A stretch of 64,000 nucleotides of DNA, taken from assembly GCA_964628515.1 (NCBI GenBank), contig CAZVNZ010000007.1, forward strand, positions 53,323-117,322, read 5' to 3'. This document shows, in pieces, positions 35,445 through 43,879 of the stretch (positions are counted from its first letter, which is position 1; every line of letters begins with the position of its first letter). The notes beneath the pieces were generated by a model. It was not told the DNA's origin, did not search any database, and saw only the letters and a program-made list of their open reading frames with translations. Position numbers and translations under genes: made by a program. This stretch comes from CAZVNZ01 sp964628515 (lineage in GTDB: Bacteria; Bacillota; Clostridia; Christensenellales; Christensenellaceae).

Positions 35445-35469
35445 GTTCTATGTCAAGTCTTGGGGGGGG
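35445..35469 (+). mobile_element. Solitary inverted-repeat end like that of the ISL3 element at 62737
   Basis: The 21-mer at 35445-35465 (GTTCTATGTCAAGTCTTGGG plus one G) is identical to 62737-62757, the presumed left end of the ISL3-type insertion sequence. No transposase follows here; the PQQ-repeat gene ends 20 bp later. It appears to be a solo end or a deletion scar, placed directly after a terminator T-run, as the full element also is. Confidence 0.6.
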
Positions 35470-35485
35470 TAATAAAACAAAACGA

Positions 35486-37225
35486 CTACCCCAACAAAAC
35501 CCCAACAATTTTTTTATCCCTCGTACCCACAACCACCGTGTTATTAAAAACCGCAGGGGAGGCTTCAATATTGCCCTCTAAGGCTATGGTATCCAAAACC
35601 TCGCCGGTGGTGCCTTCTATTAAAAACATCTTGCCCTTGCTGTCGCAGGCTATTATATACCCTTTTCCGCTGGCATCGTAAATAGCAACGGGGGAGCTCC
35701 AGGTGTAGTCTTGCATTTCGTATACCCACCGCTCTTCTCCGGTGTTTTTATCCAAAGCCACAAGCAAGCCGTTTTTCTTGTAGGGAGTTCTTGCAACAGG
35801 GTAAATAACCAAATCGGACATTTCTCCCTGCCCAACTATGGGGGTTGCCTGCACACCGCCGGAAACTCCGTTTACCGTGTGTACGTCGTAAGGCTTTTGC
35901 CACACAATATCCCCTGTCATGGCGTTTAGCTTGTATATGTTGATTATCCCCGTGTCCTGCTTATTTTTGCCCCAGTGGAGGGAAGGTGCAATGTATAAGT
36001 ATTTTTCCTTGCCTACCTCCTCAAATACAGGGGTGGAGTTGGTGTCGTCTGCAATATCTTGTGCCCAAACCACGTCCATAGTGGTGGTGTCCAAGCAAAA
36101 AATATTTCCTGCATTATCCGCAATAAACATATAATTTTGCCAAAAAACAGCGCTGTCCTCCATCCCCAGCCAATAGGTGTCAGTTAGCTGTTGAGGCTCT
36201 TTTTTGGTGTTTTCTCTCGTGCGTTTTGTGGTGTACGTCCATTTTACCCTTTCGGATGGTGATATTGATAAAGTGCCTGCGGCAGCATCGTAATTGGTAT
36301 TAAGTTTTAAAGAGTACAACACCCCGTTCTCTCCGGGGTAAATTAGTGTATCCGTGTTTGCGTCTACCAATGCGCTGCTGTCAAAGGCGGTAAAACTTCG
36401 TGGAGCAAACTCATCTTCTGCCCCAAACTCGTAGAGTATACTGCCGTCTATAAGGCTTATAATAAATGCCCGTGCATCAGAGTTATCATATGGGCTTGCG
36501 TCTCCTCCGCCCACAAACATCATAGGAATACCCCGAGGGTCTATGGCGCCTGCGCCCTTAAAGGTGTAGGGCAGTTTTATACTTTCCCTTGTGGGAGTGC
36601 CGTCCGCTAAATCCAAAAAGTAAATCTCTCCCGAAAGGGTTGCGTATATAACCTCCGTTAAATCTCTCTTGGATTTTTTTTCCGGGTATAAATTCATAAT
36701 TTGTTTTGCGGAATCATCCCATTGTATTATAATGGGTTGCCCCGTCCAACCGCTGCCCGACCAAGAGTCCGAGCCTTTACCACTTGTAATATCGCTTTTT
36801 GCCATCTCCCCCGTGGTTGCCGTCCAAAACTCTTTATTAAATTTGCCGTTTGCTAAAATGGGCGTGCCAAAAGAGGCGCTGTTTCTGTAATTGTTCCCCC
36901 TAAAAGTAATAATACCCTTTTGTTTTGTGTAAACATCCGTAAAATTAATGGGGGTTTGACGAATAAAGTCTATAACCACATCCCCATTGTACTCCGTTTT
37001 AGTTTCAAAACCCGCTTTTTTGGGGTCTGTGCTGTCTATATGAGAAGGTTTGGTTGCATCTGCAAATTTTTTGGCGTCCTCGTTTAATACGGCAGGCAAA
37101 TTTTCTTGAGTTTTACCTCCACGCAAGTAGAGTACACCGCAAATACCTACGCCCACCAATATCACAATCACAATAATAATAAATCTGATAATTTTTTTGT
37201 GCTTTCTTCCCATTATTCTCTCCAA
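35486..37225 (-). CDS. Membrane-anchored PQQ-repeat (beta-propeller) protein
   Basis: A 579-residue protein with one N-terminal membrane segment (about residues 10-32, FIIIVIVILVGVGICGVLYL) and an extracellular beta-propeller of PQQ-like blades. Typical repeats are YATLSGEIYFLDLADGT, NAGNIFCLDTTTMDVVWAQD and DKNTGEERWVYEM. Such proteins are usually structural or scaffold proteins and need not bind PQQ. A conserved ITFRGNNYRNSASFG stretch near residue 105 is also seen. It has its own promoter. Function unknown. Confidence 0.85.
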   Translation of the reverse strand: MERIMGRKHKKIIRFIIIVIVILVGVGICGVLYLRGGKTQENLPAVLNEDAKKFADATKPSHIDSTDPKKAGFETKTEYNGDVVIDFIRQTPINFTDVYTKQKGIITFRGNNYRNSASFGTPILANGKFNKEFWTATTGEMAKSDITSGKGSDSWSGSGWTGQPIIIQWDDSAKQIMNLYPEKKSKRDLTEVIYATLSGEIYFLDLADGTPTRESIKLPYTFKGAGAIDPRGIPMMFVGGGDASPYDNSDARAFIISLIDGSILYEFGAEDEFAPRSFTAFDSSALVDANTDTLIYPGENGVLYSLKLNTNYDAAAGTLSISPSERVKWTYTTKRTRENTKKEPQQLTDTYWLGMEDSAVFWQNYMFIADNAGNIFCLDTTTMDVVWAQDIADDTNSTPVFEEVGKEKYLYIAPSLHWGKNKQDTGIINIYKLNAMTGDIVWQKPYDVHTVNGVSGGVQATPIVGQGEMSDLVIYPVARTPYKKNGLLVALDKNTGEERWVYEMQDYTWSSPVAIYDASGKGYIIACDSKGKMFLIEGTTGEVLDTIALEGNIEASPAVFNNTVVVGTRDKKIVGVLLG

Positions 37226-37244
37226 AACATATGTAGTACCTTCG

Positions 37245-37274
37245 ATTATACTAAATTTTTTAAGTTAATGTAAA
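37245..37274 (-). promoter_or_regulatory. Promoter of the PQQ-repeat gene
   Basis: On the minus strand TTTACA (37269-37274), an 18-bp spacer and TATAAT (37245-37250) lie about 20 bp upstream of the ATG, giving a short leader. Confidence 0.65.
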
Positions 37275-37307
37275 CAATTTAATAAAACCTTAACAAATTC
37301 GTAAAAA

Positions 37308-38252
37308 TTAATGGGTATCCTCGTCTAAATTAATTTTTTCTCGTATGATAAATTGAGGCTGTTGGTTAAGCCCCATATAAATTCTGCCTATGTATTCCCC
37401 CACAAGTCCAAGTAAAAGCAGGGTTATACCCCCAATAAATGCGGTAATACTAACGGTGGAAGCCCAGCCTAAAGGGGCGTCCGGATTGGATAATTTAACC
37501 ACTACCGAGTAAATGCCTACCACAAATCCCAAAACCGCAATAACAGCGCCTAAAAAAGTTGCAATACGCAAAGGCTTTATAGAAAAATTGGTAAAACCGG
37601 AAAACCACAACCCAAGCAGTTTAGACATTGTATACCCCGAGTTGCCCGTTTGCCTTTCTTGATGATTAACGTCCACGTTTACAATATCTCCCGTTGCCCT
37701 TAGTATCATTCCGGAAATATAAGGGTAGGGGAAGGTGTAGGAGCATATTTGCTCGGCTATGTACTTTTTCATAGCTACAAAGCTGGATAAAAACAGGTGC
37801 TTAGGCTTGCCAATCATGGATTTTGCCATGGCATCGTTTAGCTTACTGCCAAGATTTCTAAACAAACTGTGTTTTTTTTGGGGATACCTTGCAATAGCTA
37901 CATCGTGCCCCTTTTCTACCTGCTCAATTAGCTTGTAAGCCTCTTTGGGCGGTGTTTGTCCATCATCATCAAGAGTAATAAAAATATCCCCCTCGCCTAC
38001 AAAAAAGCCTGCCATTAATGCGTTATGCTGTCCAAAATTTCTGGAAAGATTTACCCCCTTAATTTTTTTGTTAGCCTTGCACATTTTTTGTATGCAACTA
38101 AAGGTTTCGTCCGGCAAATTATCGTTTACCAACACAATTTCGTAGTCGTAAGTGTCGTTGTTTTCGTATATATCTTCAATTTCCTTAACCGTGCCTTCCA
38201 AAAAATTATGGGAGTTGTAGCAGGGTATTATAAAGGATAGCTTTTTTTTCAT
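37308..38252 (-). CDS. GT2 glycosyltransferase, polyprenyl-phosphate type (GtrB/ArnC-like)
   Basis: A 314-residue enzyme with a GT-A domain (SFIIPCYNSHNFLEGTVKEI, GVNLSRNFGQHNALMAGF, DXD-type LDDDGQTPP) and two C-terminal membrane segments (about residues 232-255 and 268-290). This architecture belongs to transferases that load a sugar onto undecaprenyl phosphate at the inner face of the membrane. It is divergent from a methyltransferase gene, with overlapping promoters between them. Confidence 0.9.
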   Translation of the reverse strand: MKKKLSFIIPCYNSHNFLEGTVKEIEDIYENNDTYDYEIVLVNDNLPDETFSCIQKMCKANKKIKGVNLSRNFGQHNALMAGFFVGEGDIFITLDDDGQTPPKEAYKLIEQVEKGHDVAIARYPQKKHSLFRNLGSKLNDAMAKSMIGKPKHLFLSSFVAMKKYIAEQICSYTFPYPYISGMILRATGDIVNVDVNHQERQTGNSGYTMSKLLGLWFSGFTNFSIKPLRIATFLGAVIAVLGFVVGIYSVVVKLSNPDAPLGWASTVSITAFIGGITLLLLGLVGEYIGRIYMGLNQQPQFIIREKINLDEDTH

Positions 38253-38299
38253 ATTGTGCGCCTCTTTAATTTATTGTAGCTTAATTTGTAGCTGTAATA

Positions 38300-38328
38300 A
38301 TTGTAACTTTTATAATAACTATTGTCAA
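38300..38328 (-). promoter_or_regulatory. Promoter of the GT2 gene (minus strand)
   Basis: On the minus strand TTGACA (38323-38328), a 17-bp spacer and TACAAT (38300-38305). Its -35 box shares bases with the -35 of the plus-strand promoter. Confidence 0.75.
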
Positions 38329-38350
38329 TAAAGCAATTTTTGTGTATAAT
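38322..38350 (+). promoter_or_regulatory. Promoter of the methyltransferase gene (plus strand)
   Basis: TTGTCA (38322-38327), a 17-bp spacer and TATAAT (38345-38350). It rules out a coding start upstream of 38350 for the methyltransferase. The -35 overlaps that of the divergent promoter. Confidence 0.8.
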
Positions 38351-38381
38351 ATTAATAACTATAGGCTTAGGAGTACAATTA

Positions 38382-39155
38382 ATGAGCGATTTTATAAAAG
38401 ACTTTTGGGAAGAAAACGCAAAAAAATTTGAGAAGTCTCACGAGGTTTCCTGGGGAGACGAATGTGCAATAAAGTTAGAAGCACAAAATATTAATAATTA
38501 TATTAAGGATGGAGACAGCGTGCTTGATGTAGGCTGTGCCAACGGCTTTGCGGCTATTTCTCAATGTTTATCTCACAAATTAAAAAGCATGACGGGGGTG
38601 GATTTTTCCTCCAACATGATAGAATTTGCTAAACAAAACAGGGAGGAGACGGAGTTTAAGGATATTTTAAACTTCCGGCTTGGAGATATACGAAGCCTAC
38701 AATTTGAAGCAAATACCTTTGATGTTGTGTACACCACAAGGGTAATAATAAATTTGCCCAACTGGAAAGAGCAAATAACAGCAATAGAAGAATGTTTAAG
38801 GGTTACAAAAAAAGGTGGCACGGTAGTGTTTTCCGAGGCATTTTACGAGCCCTTAGTTAGACTAAATGCAATGCGTATGCTAATAAATCTGCCTCCCCTT
38901 GTGGAGCACGATTTTAACCGCTACATAAAAAAAGCACGTATAGAGGCTTTATTTAAAGAAAAGGGCTTAAAATACGAGTGTGTGGATTTTTCCTCCGTAT
39001 ATTACTTAGGCTCTCGCTTTTTAAGAGAAATTGTAACGGACTACAACTCCTACCCCGGATATTCCAACCCAATAAACTACGATTTTTACGAGTTGGAAAA
39101 AAAATACTCCGGCGGAGATTTCGGCATACAACAGGCATACGTAATTAAGAAATGA
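38382..39155 (+). CDS. SAM-dependent methyltransferase (class I)
   Basis: A 257-residue cytoplasmic methyltransferase. The SAM-binding motif I is VLDVGCANGFAA (about residues 45-56), followed by MTGVDFSSNMIEFAKQN and the post-motif region VVYTTRVIINLPNWKEQ. The open frame extends 60 bp upstream, but that part overlaps promoter boxes, and the ATG at 38382 follows TTAGGAG, so this start is chosen. It lies 8 bp upstream of the deacetylase gene, so the two form an operon. Its acceptor is unknown. Confidence 0.88.
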   Translation: MSDFIKDFWEENAKKFEKSHEVSWGDECAIKLEAQNINNYIKDGDSVLDVGCANGFAAISQCLSHKLKSMTGVDFSSNMIEFAKQNREETEFKDILNFRLGDIRSLQFEANTFDVVYTTRVIINLPNWKEQITAIEECLRVTKKGGTVVFSEAFYEPLVRLNAMRMLINLPPLVEHDFNRYIKKARIEALFKEKGLKYECVDFSSVYYLGSRFLREIVTDYNSYPGYSNPINYDFYELEKKYSGGDFGIQQAYVIKK

Positions 39156-39163
39156 GGTAATAT

Positions 39164-40798
39164 ATGTATAAATTAAAAAAAGCTGTTGCCCTTTTTATTG
39201 CAATAGTGATGATGATGGCACTTACAGTCGCTTGCGGTACATCCACGGCGCAGGAGCCACCTAAAGACCCCGACGCGGAAAAGGCAGAGTTTTTGGCAAC
39301 AGTAAACAGCAAGCAAATAGAAAACGTGGAGGGTGTGGAGCAAAAAAATATTTTAGAAACAACAGGCAATGTGTATATTTCCGCAATGTACCCGTCTCTT
39401 ATGGCAAACGAGGCGGTAAGCGGTAGTATTAAAGCCTTTGTGGATAAACAGGTTGCGGATTTTAACGAGGAAGTCGCAACTACGGAAGAAAACGATACCT
39501 ACCAATATATGCTAACCTACAAACCTTATTTAAACGGCAGTATTTTTAGCGTAAAATTTTCCAAAAATTCCTATACGGGTAAAATAGACAGAAAAAACTA
39601 TGTAGACGGCTTTGTGTATAACTTAAACGACGGCAAAAAGTTAGAGCTTACGGATGTTTTTGATGCAAATACCGACTATCTTAATACAATTTCCGCTTTA
39701 GCCAAAGAATACCTTCTAAGAAACGAGGTTGTAAGGCAAAGTATGGACGAGGCAGAGGCAGAGGCGCTTTTTGAAAAAGGCACGGCGCCCGAAATCCAAA
39801 ATTACTCCAACTTTGTGGTGTGTGCGGATAAACTAATATTTTTCTTTAACAGAAACACGGTGGCAGCAGGAGAGGTAGGTACTTTAGAAGTAAGTATTCC
39901 CCTAACCGCCATGCAAGGTGTACTAAAGCCGGAAATAACCGCACTTTTTGCAGTACCCACAGCCCAAGAAACCCAAGACCCACAAGACCCTAACGCAACA
40001 CCCCTACCCGAAGGGGAGGCAACACCTCCTGTGGCAAGCGGAGATTTACCCGAAATGCTTAAGGGCGACGCAAACGTGCATCCTGCCTTTAGCATAGAAG
40101 GGTTTGATATTAACGATAAATACGTAGCCCTTACCTTCGACGACGGGCCAAGCAAAAGCACACCCCACCTTTTAGAAACACTAAAAGCAAACAACGGTGT
40201 TGCAACCTTCTTTGTTGTGGGTAGCAGAGTAGAGGAGTATGCGGACACCATGAAGGCAATAGTGGCAGGGGGCAACGAAATTGCAAACCACAGCTATAAC
40301 CATAATTCGTACACAAAAGCAAGTACGGATTATCAAAAAGAGGTTAGCAGTACAGACGACGTTATAGAAAAAACCACAGGCAAGCGCTCCTTAATGGGTA
40401 GACCGCCGGGCGGAGCAATCACAGAAGAAATAGCAAGAGATTTAGGCAAGGTGCAAATATTATGGGATGTAGACCCACTTGATTGGAAGGACAGAGATGC
40501 CGCCACAGTAGCTCAAAGGGTGCTTGAAAAAACCACAGACGGCTCTGTTGTGCTAATGCACGATTTACACGCAACCACGGTGGACGCTTGCGATACCATC
40601 ATTCCGGAGCTTGCAAAAAAAGGCTATAAATTTGTAACAGTTTCTCAAATGATGCAAATTGCAAAGGCAAGGGGCAAAGAGCTTACCTACGTATTTAACA
40701 ACGGTAAATGGCCTAAGGAAACGGAAACCACCACCGAGCCTAACCCCACCTACGACGTGGAGGACGCAAATAAAGTAAACGAAGAAGCCCAAGGCTAA
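39164..40798 (+). CDS. PdaC-like polysaccharide deacetylase lipoprotein
   Basis: A 544-residue lipoprotein (lipobox LTVAC near residue 24). A region resembling DUF4163/DUF3298 (about residues 45-260) is followed by a Pro/Thr-rich linker and a NodB deacetylase domain (about 315-520). The NodB motifs are complete: TFDDGPS, the metal-binding HSYNH, RPPGG, the WDVDPLDW segment and LMHD. PdaC-type enzymes deacetylate peptidoglycan or chitooligosaccharides at the cell surface. It probably modifies the organism's own wall. Confidence 0.92.
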   Translation: MYKLKKAVALFIAIVMMMALTVACGTSTAQEPPKDPDAEKAEFLATVNSKQIENVEGVEQKNILETTGNVYISAMYPSLMANEAVSGSIKAFVDKQVADFNEEVATTEENDTYQYMLTYKPYLNGSIFSVKFSKNSYTGKIDRKNYVDGFVYNLNDGKKLELTDVFDANTDYLNTISALAKEYLLRNEVVRQSMDEAEAEALFEKGTAPEIQNYSNFVVCADKLIFFFNRNTVAAGEVGTLEVSIPLTAMQGVLKPEITALFAVPTAQETQDPQDPNATPLPEGEATPPVASGDLPEMLKGDANVHPAFSIEGFDINDKYVALTFDDGPSKSTPHLLETLKANNGVATFFVVGSRVEEYADTMKAIVAGGNEIANHSYNHNSYTKASTDYQKEVSSTDDVIEKTTGKRSLMGRPPGGAITEEIARDLGKVQILWDVDPLDWKDRDAATVAQRVLEKTTDGSVVLMHDLHATTVDACDTIIPELAKKGYKFVTVSQMMQIAKARGKELTYVFNNGKWPKETETTTEPNPTYDVEDANKVNEEAQG

Positions 40799-40810
40799 GC
40801 GTTGATATAA

Positions 40811-41092
40811 ATGGAAAAACCAAGGGTTAAAAAAACAAACGAGCCTTGCGTATACATACTAAAATGTGCAGACAACACCCTATACACAGGCTGGACAAAC
40901 GACGTAGAAAAACGTGTGCAAGCCCACAATGCAAAAAAAGGGGCAAAATACACCAAAAGCCGTGTGCCCGTAGAGCTTATGTACGTGGAGTATCTACCCA
41001 CCAAGGCAGATGCGCTTATGCGGGAAAAGGGTGTTAAAAAGTTGACTCGTGCTAAGAAATTAAAGTTAATAGAAAACCGCTCGATTGATTGA
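40811..41092 (+). CDS. GIY-YIG nuclease family protein (YhbQ-like)
   Basis: A 93-residue single-domain GIY-YIG protein (CVYILKCADNTLYTGWTNDV, RVQAHNAKKGAKYTK). The family motif G-I-Y/Y-I-G is V-Y-I...Y-T-G here, normal for the YhbQ/UPF0213 group. It is thought to act on structured DNA, but the biological role is unsettled. It begins 12 bp after the deacetylase, and its stop codon lies within the terminator hairpin. Confidence 0.9.
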   Translation: MEKPRVKKTNEPCVYILKCADNTLYTGWTNDVEKRVQAHNAKKGAKYTKSRVPVELMYVEYLPTKADALMREKGVKKLTRAKKLKLIENRSID

Positions 41093-41105
41093 GGGCGGTT
41101 TTTTT
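41073..41105 (+). terminator. Terminator overlapping the GIY-YIG stop codon
   Basis: AAAACCGC (41073-41080) pairs with GCGGTTTT (41095-41102) and continues into a T-run. It ends the methyltransferase/deacetylase/GIY-YIG operon. Confidence 0.85.
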
Positions 41106-41820
41106 AATTGATAATGGATAATGCAGAATTGAGAATTATTAGTGGTTAGATTTTTTTGGGTATTCCTCTTTTTTGCTTGGGCAAGGCTCTTTTTTTATGG
41201 TGATGATTGGAGATGGTGGGTATAGTTTAGTTAGTGCAAAATAATTAGAAATTAGAAAGAGCACCCTCAAAGGAATACCCAAAAACATTAAGGGGGGTAA
41301 GGGAGTGCAGAGGGAAGAAGGGGGGAAAGTGTTCCCCCTGTATCCCTTTGCATGCCACTAAAGAGGATAAACCGGCAAAAAAAAGCAAGAAACGTACCAA
41401 CCAAACACTACCCACCAACCAAAAAAGCAAGGAATAGCAAAACCCACAATGTAATACCAAAAAGAGCCCCAAACGCAAACCCAAACAGCCCTCTGCAAGA
41501 GCGCTTGAAAGGGGGGGAGGGGAGTGCAGAGGGGGAACGGGGGGAGCATTGCGGGCTCCCCCCATCCCCCTTTGCAAAACCTCACTTAATAACTGTGGTG
41601 GGCAAATAAGAGCCAAAAAAGCCAAAGAAACCCACAAGCCAAAAAAGTGTATAAGTGCGTAGTGTGTAGTGGTTAGTGATTAGAAAATAGAAAGAGCACC
41701 CCCCAAAAAACCAACCAAACAGCCCACCAACCCAACTAACCCCTCTACCCTAATCATCACCATGAAAAAGGGAATTACCCAAACAACAGAGGAATACCCC
41801 AGAAACTAACCCCTACCCCC
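41106..41820. repeat. Non-coding mosaic of dispersed repeat copies
   Basis: No convincing gene lies in 41093-42104. One copy on the plus strand (41139-41236) reads TTAGTGGTTAG, GGGTATTCCTC, a GCTTGGGCAAGGCTC stretch, a T-run, ATGGTGATGATT and TTAGTTAGTG. A short inverted copy (41242-41290) has AGAAAGAGCACCCTC and GGAATACCC. A fragment (41455-41490) has AAAGAGCCCCAAACGC. A long inverted copy (41655-41820) has AGTGCGTAGT, AGAAAGAGCACC, AATCATCACCAT and GAGGAATACCCC. The left edge (41106-41139) is an ATAATGGATAATGCAG-type AT repeat. Confidence 0.75.
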
Positions 41821-41833
41821 ACTAAAAAAACCC

Positions 41834-41862
41834 TTGACAAATCGAAAGAATAGCAATATAAT
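41834..41862 (+). promoter_or_regulatory. Consensus sigma-A promoter of the mutarotase operon
   Basis: TTGACA (41834-41839), exactly 17 bp and TATAAT (41857-41862): both hexamers are perfect. The leader to the mutarotase start is about 235 nt. A promoter this strong implies repression when the sugar is absent. Confidence 0.9.
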
Positions 41863-41867
41863 CAAAT

Positions 41868-41879
41868 TGAAACATTTCA
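41868..41879. promoter_or_regulatory. LacI-type operator 1 (TGAAACATTTCA)
   Basis: A near-palindrome with arms TGAAA/TTTCA sits at the expected transcription start of the promoter at 41834-41862, where a bound repressor would block initiation. Confidence 0.6.
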
Positions 41880-41987
41880 TTATTACCCAATGCCTACGCA
41901 TTAAAGTAAGTAACCCAACAAAATAATAAAACAAAAATATATTAATTATATCACAAATTACAGTTTGGCTAAACTTATTGCTATCTA

Positions 41988-41999
41988 TGAAACGTTTCA
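41988..41999. promoter_or_regulatory. LacI-type operator 2 (TGAAACGTTTCA)
   Basis: A perfect 12-bp palindrome with the central CG typical of LacI-family sites, 120 bp downstream of operator 1. The pair could support DNA looping. It does not fit the longer CcpA cre consensus exactly. No LacI-family gene is in the window. Confidence 0.65.
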
Positions 42000-42104
42000 A
42001 TAATATGTGCCACAGCACAGCTAAATAAGTACAAAAAGTAATTGAGTGCATAAATCACATCACACAAACACTAAGAACAAATACATTTAAGGGAGGTGCA
42101 AAAT

Positions 42105-42455
42105 TTGAAAGGTTTTTTAATGGTAAACAAAATAAAAAAGGAGTGTATAGAGGACTACTCCAAAACTCACGAGCAGGTGCATACTTCTAAATGGAAGGGG
42201 TTGCTTGATGCAATTAAACAAGCAGGGTTTGACAATATGCAGGTTTTCGTGTACGACGATTTATCCGTTGTGCATTGCAGTTGCGAAAACTTAAACGAGG
42301 CATTAGACGAGCTGTCAAAAAAGGAAATCAACACTAAATGGCAGGAGCTTATGGGCAATTATTTTGCGCACAGCCCTAAATTTGATGGTGATACAAAGCC
42401 CGTAACAAAGGTGTTCGATTTAAAAGAGCAGTTACAGGGGTATTTAGAGCCCTAA
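42105..42455 (+). CDS. L-rhamnose mutarotase-like protein (DUF718/RhaM family)
   Basis: About 116 residues, in the size range of RhaM. Family features are the start KGFLMVNKIKKECIEDYSKT, HEQVHTSKWKGLLDAIKQAG, then HCSCENLNEAL and the late TKWQELMGNYF. RhaM interconverts the anomers of L-rhamnose in the cytoplasm before isomerisation. TTG at 42105 is chosen as start because GGGAGG lies 8 nt upstream; the GTG at 42096 overlaps that ribosome site. It is the first gene after the consensus promoter and is followed by a UroD-like gene. Confidence 0.75.
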   Translation: MKGFLMVNKIKKECIEDYSKTHEQVHTSKWKGLLDAIKQAGFDNMQVFVYDDLSVVHCSCENLNEALDELSKKEINTKWQELMGNYFAHSPKFDGDTKPVTKVFDLKEQLQGYLEP

Positions 42456-42506
42456 CAAAAATTAGGGTGGGGAACTAACCTACATATATATAAAGGAAAG
42501 TTTAAT

Positions 42507-43793
42507 ATGAGTACAATTTCGGATAAAGAAAGGCAATATTTAAGAGATTTGGCAAAAAAGTACGCAGAAATTGCAAACAGCGATGTTATGCACACTCGCA
42601 AAGCGCAATGGAAGGCGCTCCACGATTTAAAGCCTATAAAACCCATGATACTTTTAGAGTCCCTATCTATGGAGAGTTTTCTTGACGGCTACGAGTTTGT
42701 TTGTAAAACCTCCCCCCTTAAAGATGTGGAGGCACGGCTTATTTTTCAGCTTCATCAATATAAAAAAATTAACGACGATATTGTTTTTGAGCCATATTTC
42801 AGATTAGGTTGGTGGGGGCCTGCCATAAGTGCGCTTGCAAGAGAGTTTGGGGATATTAAAATCGTAGATGTAAAAGCAAAGGAAGAATCTCTTGCCAACA
42901 TTACAAACTTTCCCATAAAAGAGCCAAAAGACATTGAAAAACTACGGCACAGAGAGTTTTACTTAGATAAAAGTATTTCCGAAAATGCCAAAATCGTAAT
43001 AGAAGAAATATTTGGAGATATACTGCCCGTAAGGCTGGAAAATACAGATTTTTGGTATCCAAACTTAGGCAATCAGCCTTTTATAGGGTGCAATTTTTTA
43101 GGGCTTACCTGGGATTTGTTTAACTTAATAGGTGCGGAGGCAATTATGCTTTGGCCTTACGAGCATCCCGAGGCGCTCCACAAGCTGTGCAGATTTTTAA
43201 CGGATGATAAAAAGATGTACTACGAATTTTTGCTAAACAATGGTCTGCTTGCAAGAAACACGGACAATCAGGTGGCAGGCGCATCAAGCTACGGCTATGT
43301 GTCCGACTTGCCCTCTGTGGACGAAAGTATGCCTGCGGAGTTTAATCAAATGTGGTGTTGGGCGGAGTCTCAAGAGTCTCAACCCATCTCCCCTCAAATG
43401 TACGAGGAATTCTACCTCCCCTACATTGCGGAGCTGGCAAATATGTTTGGCTTAACCTACTTTGGTTGTTGCGATAACGCAATAAATAAGTTGCCCGTAA
43501 CGGAAAAACAAATTAAAAACATTAGGTGCGTTTCCGTATCCGCATGGGCAGATGTGGCGGAGGCTGCGGAAAAAATAGGCACAAACTGCGTGTACAGCAG
43601 AAAACCCTCCCCTGCCTTTGTAAGCAACTCGTGGGTGGATTTTGACACAATTAAGGCAGATGCCAAAAAAACCTACGATGCAGCCAAAAACTGCCATGTG
43701 GAAATAATATACAGAGATATTTACTCGGCAAACTGCTCGATAGACAGGGCAAAAAAATACGTAGATATATGGAAATCAACCTTTGGCATTTAA
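42507..43793 (+). CDS. UroD-superfamily protein with FGCCD motif
   Basis: A 428-residue protein from a longer UroD-related group. The H-x-C-G position is replaced by YFGCCD (residues 318-323), similar to the GCCE-type motif found in an uncharacterised branch of this superfamily. No C-terminal GC motif is seen. The N-terminal part holds a YLRDLAKKYAEIANSDVM helix typical of that branch. It follows the rhamnose-mutarotase-like gene by 51 bp and precedes the structured RNA and the binding lipoprotein. Its link to a sugar operon is strong; its reaction is unknown. Confidence 0.82.
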   Translation: MSTISDKERQYLRDLAKKYAEIANSDVMHTRKAQWKALHDLKPIKPMILLESLSMESFLDGYEFVCKTSPLKDVEARLIFQLHQYKKINDDIVFEPYFRLGWWGPAISALAREFGDIKIVDVKAKEESLANITNFPIKEPKDIEKLRHREFYLDKSISENAKIVIEEIFGDILPVRLENTDFWYPNLGNQPFIGCNFLGLTWDLFNLIGAEAIMLWPYEHPEALHKLCRFLTDDKKMYYEFLLNNGLLARNTDNQVAGASSYGYVSDLPSVDESMPAEFNQMWCWAESQESQPISPQMYEEFYLPYIAELANMFGLTYFGCCDNAINKLPVTEKQIKNIRCVSVSAWADVAEAAEKIGTNCVYSRKPSPAFVSNSWVDFDTIKADAKKTYDAAKNCHVEIIYRDIYSANCSIDRAKKYVDIWKSTFGI

Positions 43794-43843
43794 ACGTGCC
43801 ACAGTATGCTACAACCTTGAAGAACGCTGACGGCATATAATCC

Positions 43844-43879
43844 AAATATTTTTATTGCCAATATGCAATAAAAATATTT
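43844..43879 (+). terminator. 14-bp perfect AT-rich hairpin
   Basis: AAATATTTTTATTG (43844-43857) pairs perfectly with CAATAAAAATATTT (43866-43879) around an 8-nt loop, 50 bp after the UroD-like stop. Without a T-run it is a poor terminator. It abuts the next structured element and may help insulate it or stabilise the upstream message. Confidence 0.5.

Noticed and set aside
38322..38381. Upstream start for the methyltransferase gene
   Set aside because: This stretch contains the -35 and -10 boxes of its promoter; the ATG at 38382 has the ribosome site.
41245..41637. Overlapping open frames in the repeat region
   Set aside because: The products are low-complexity (Pro, Leu, Phe or Lys-rich) and come from the repeat mosaic; no ribosome sites or domains.
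41988..41999. CcpA cre site
   Set aside because: The palindrome is 12 bp and misses the cre spacing; a LacI-family site is a better description.
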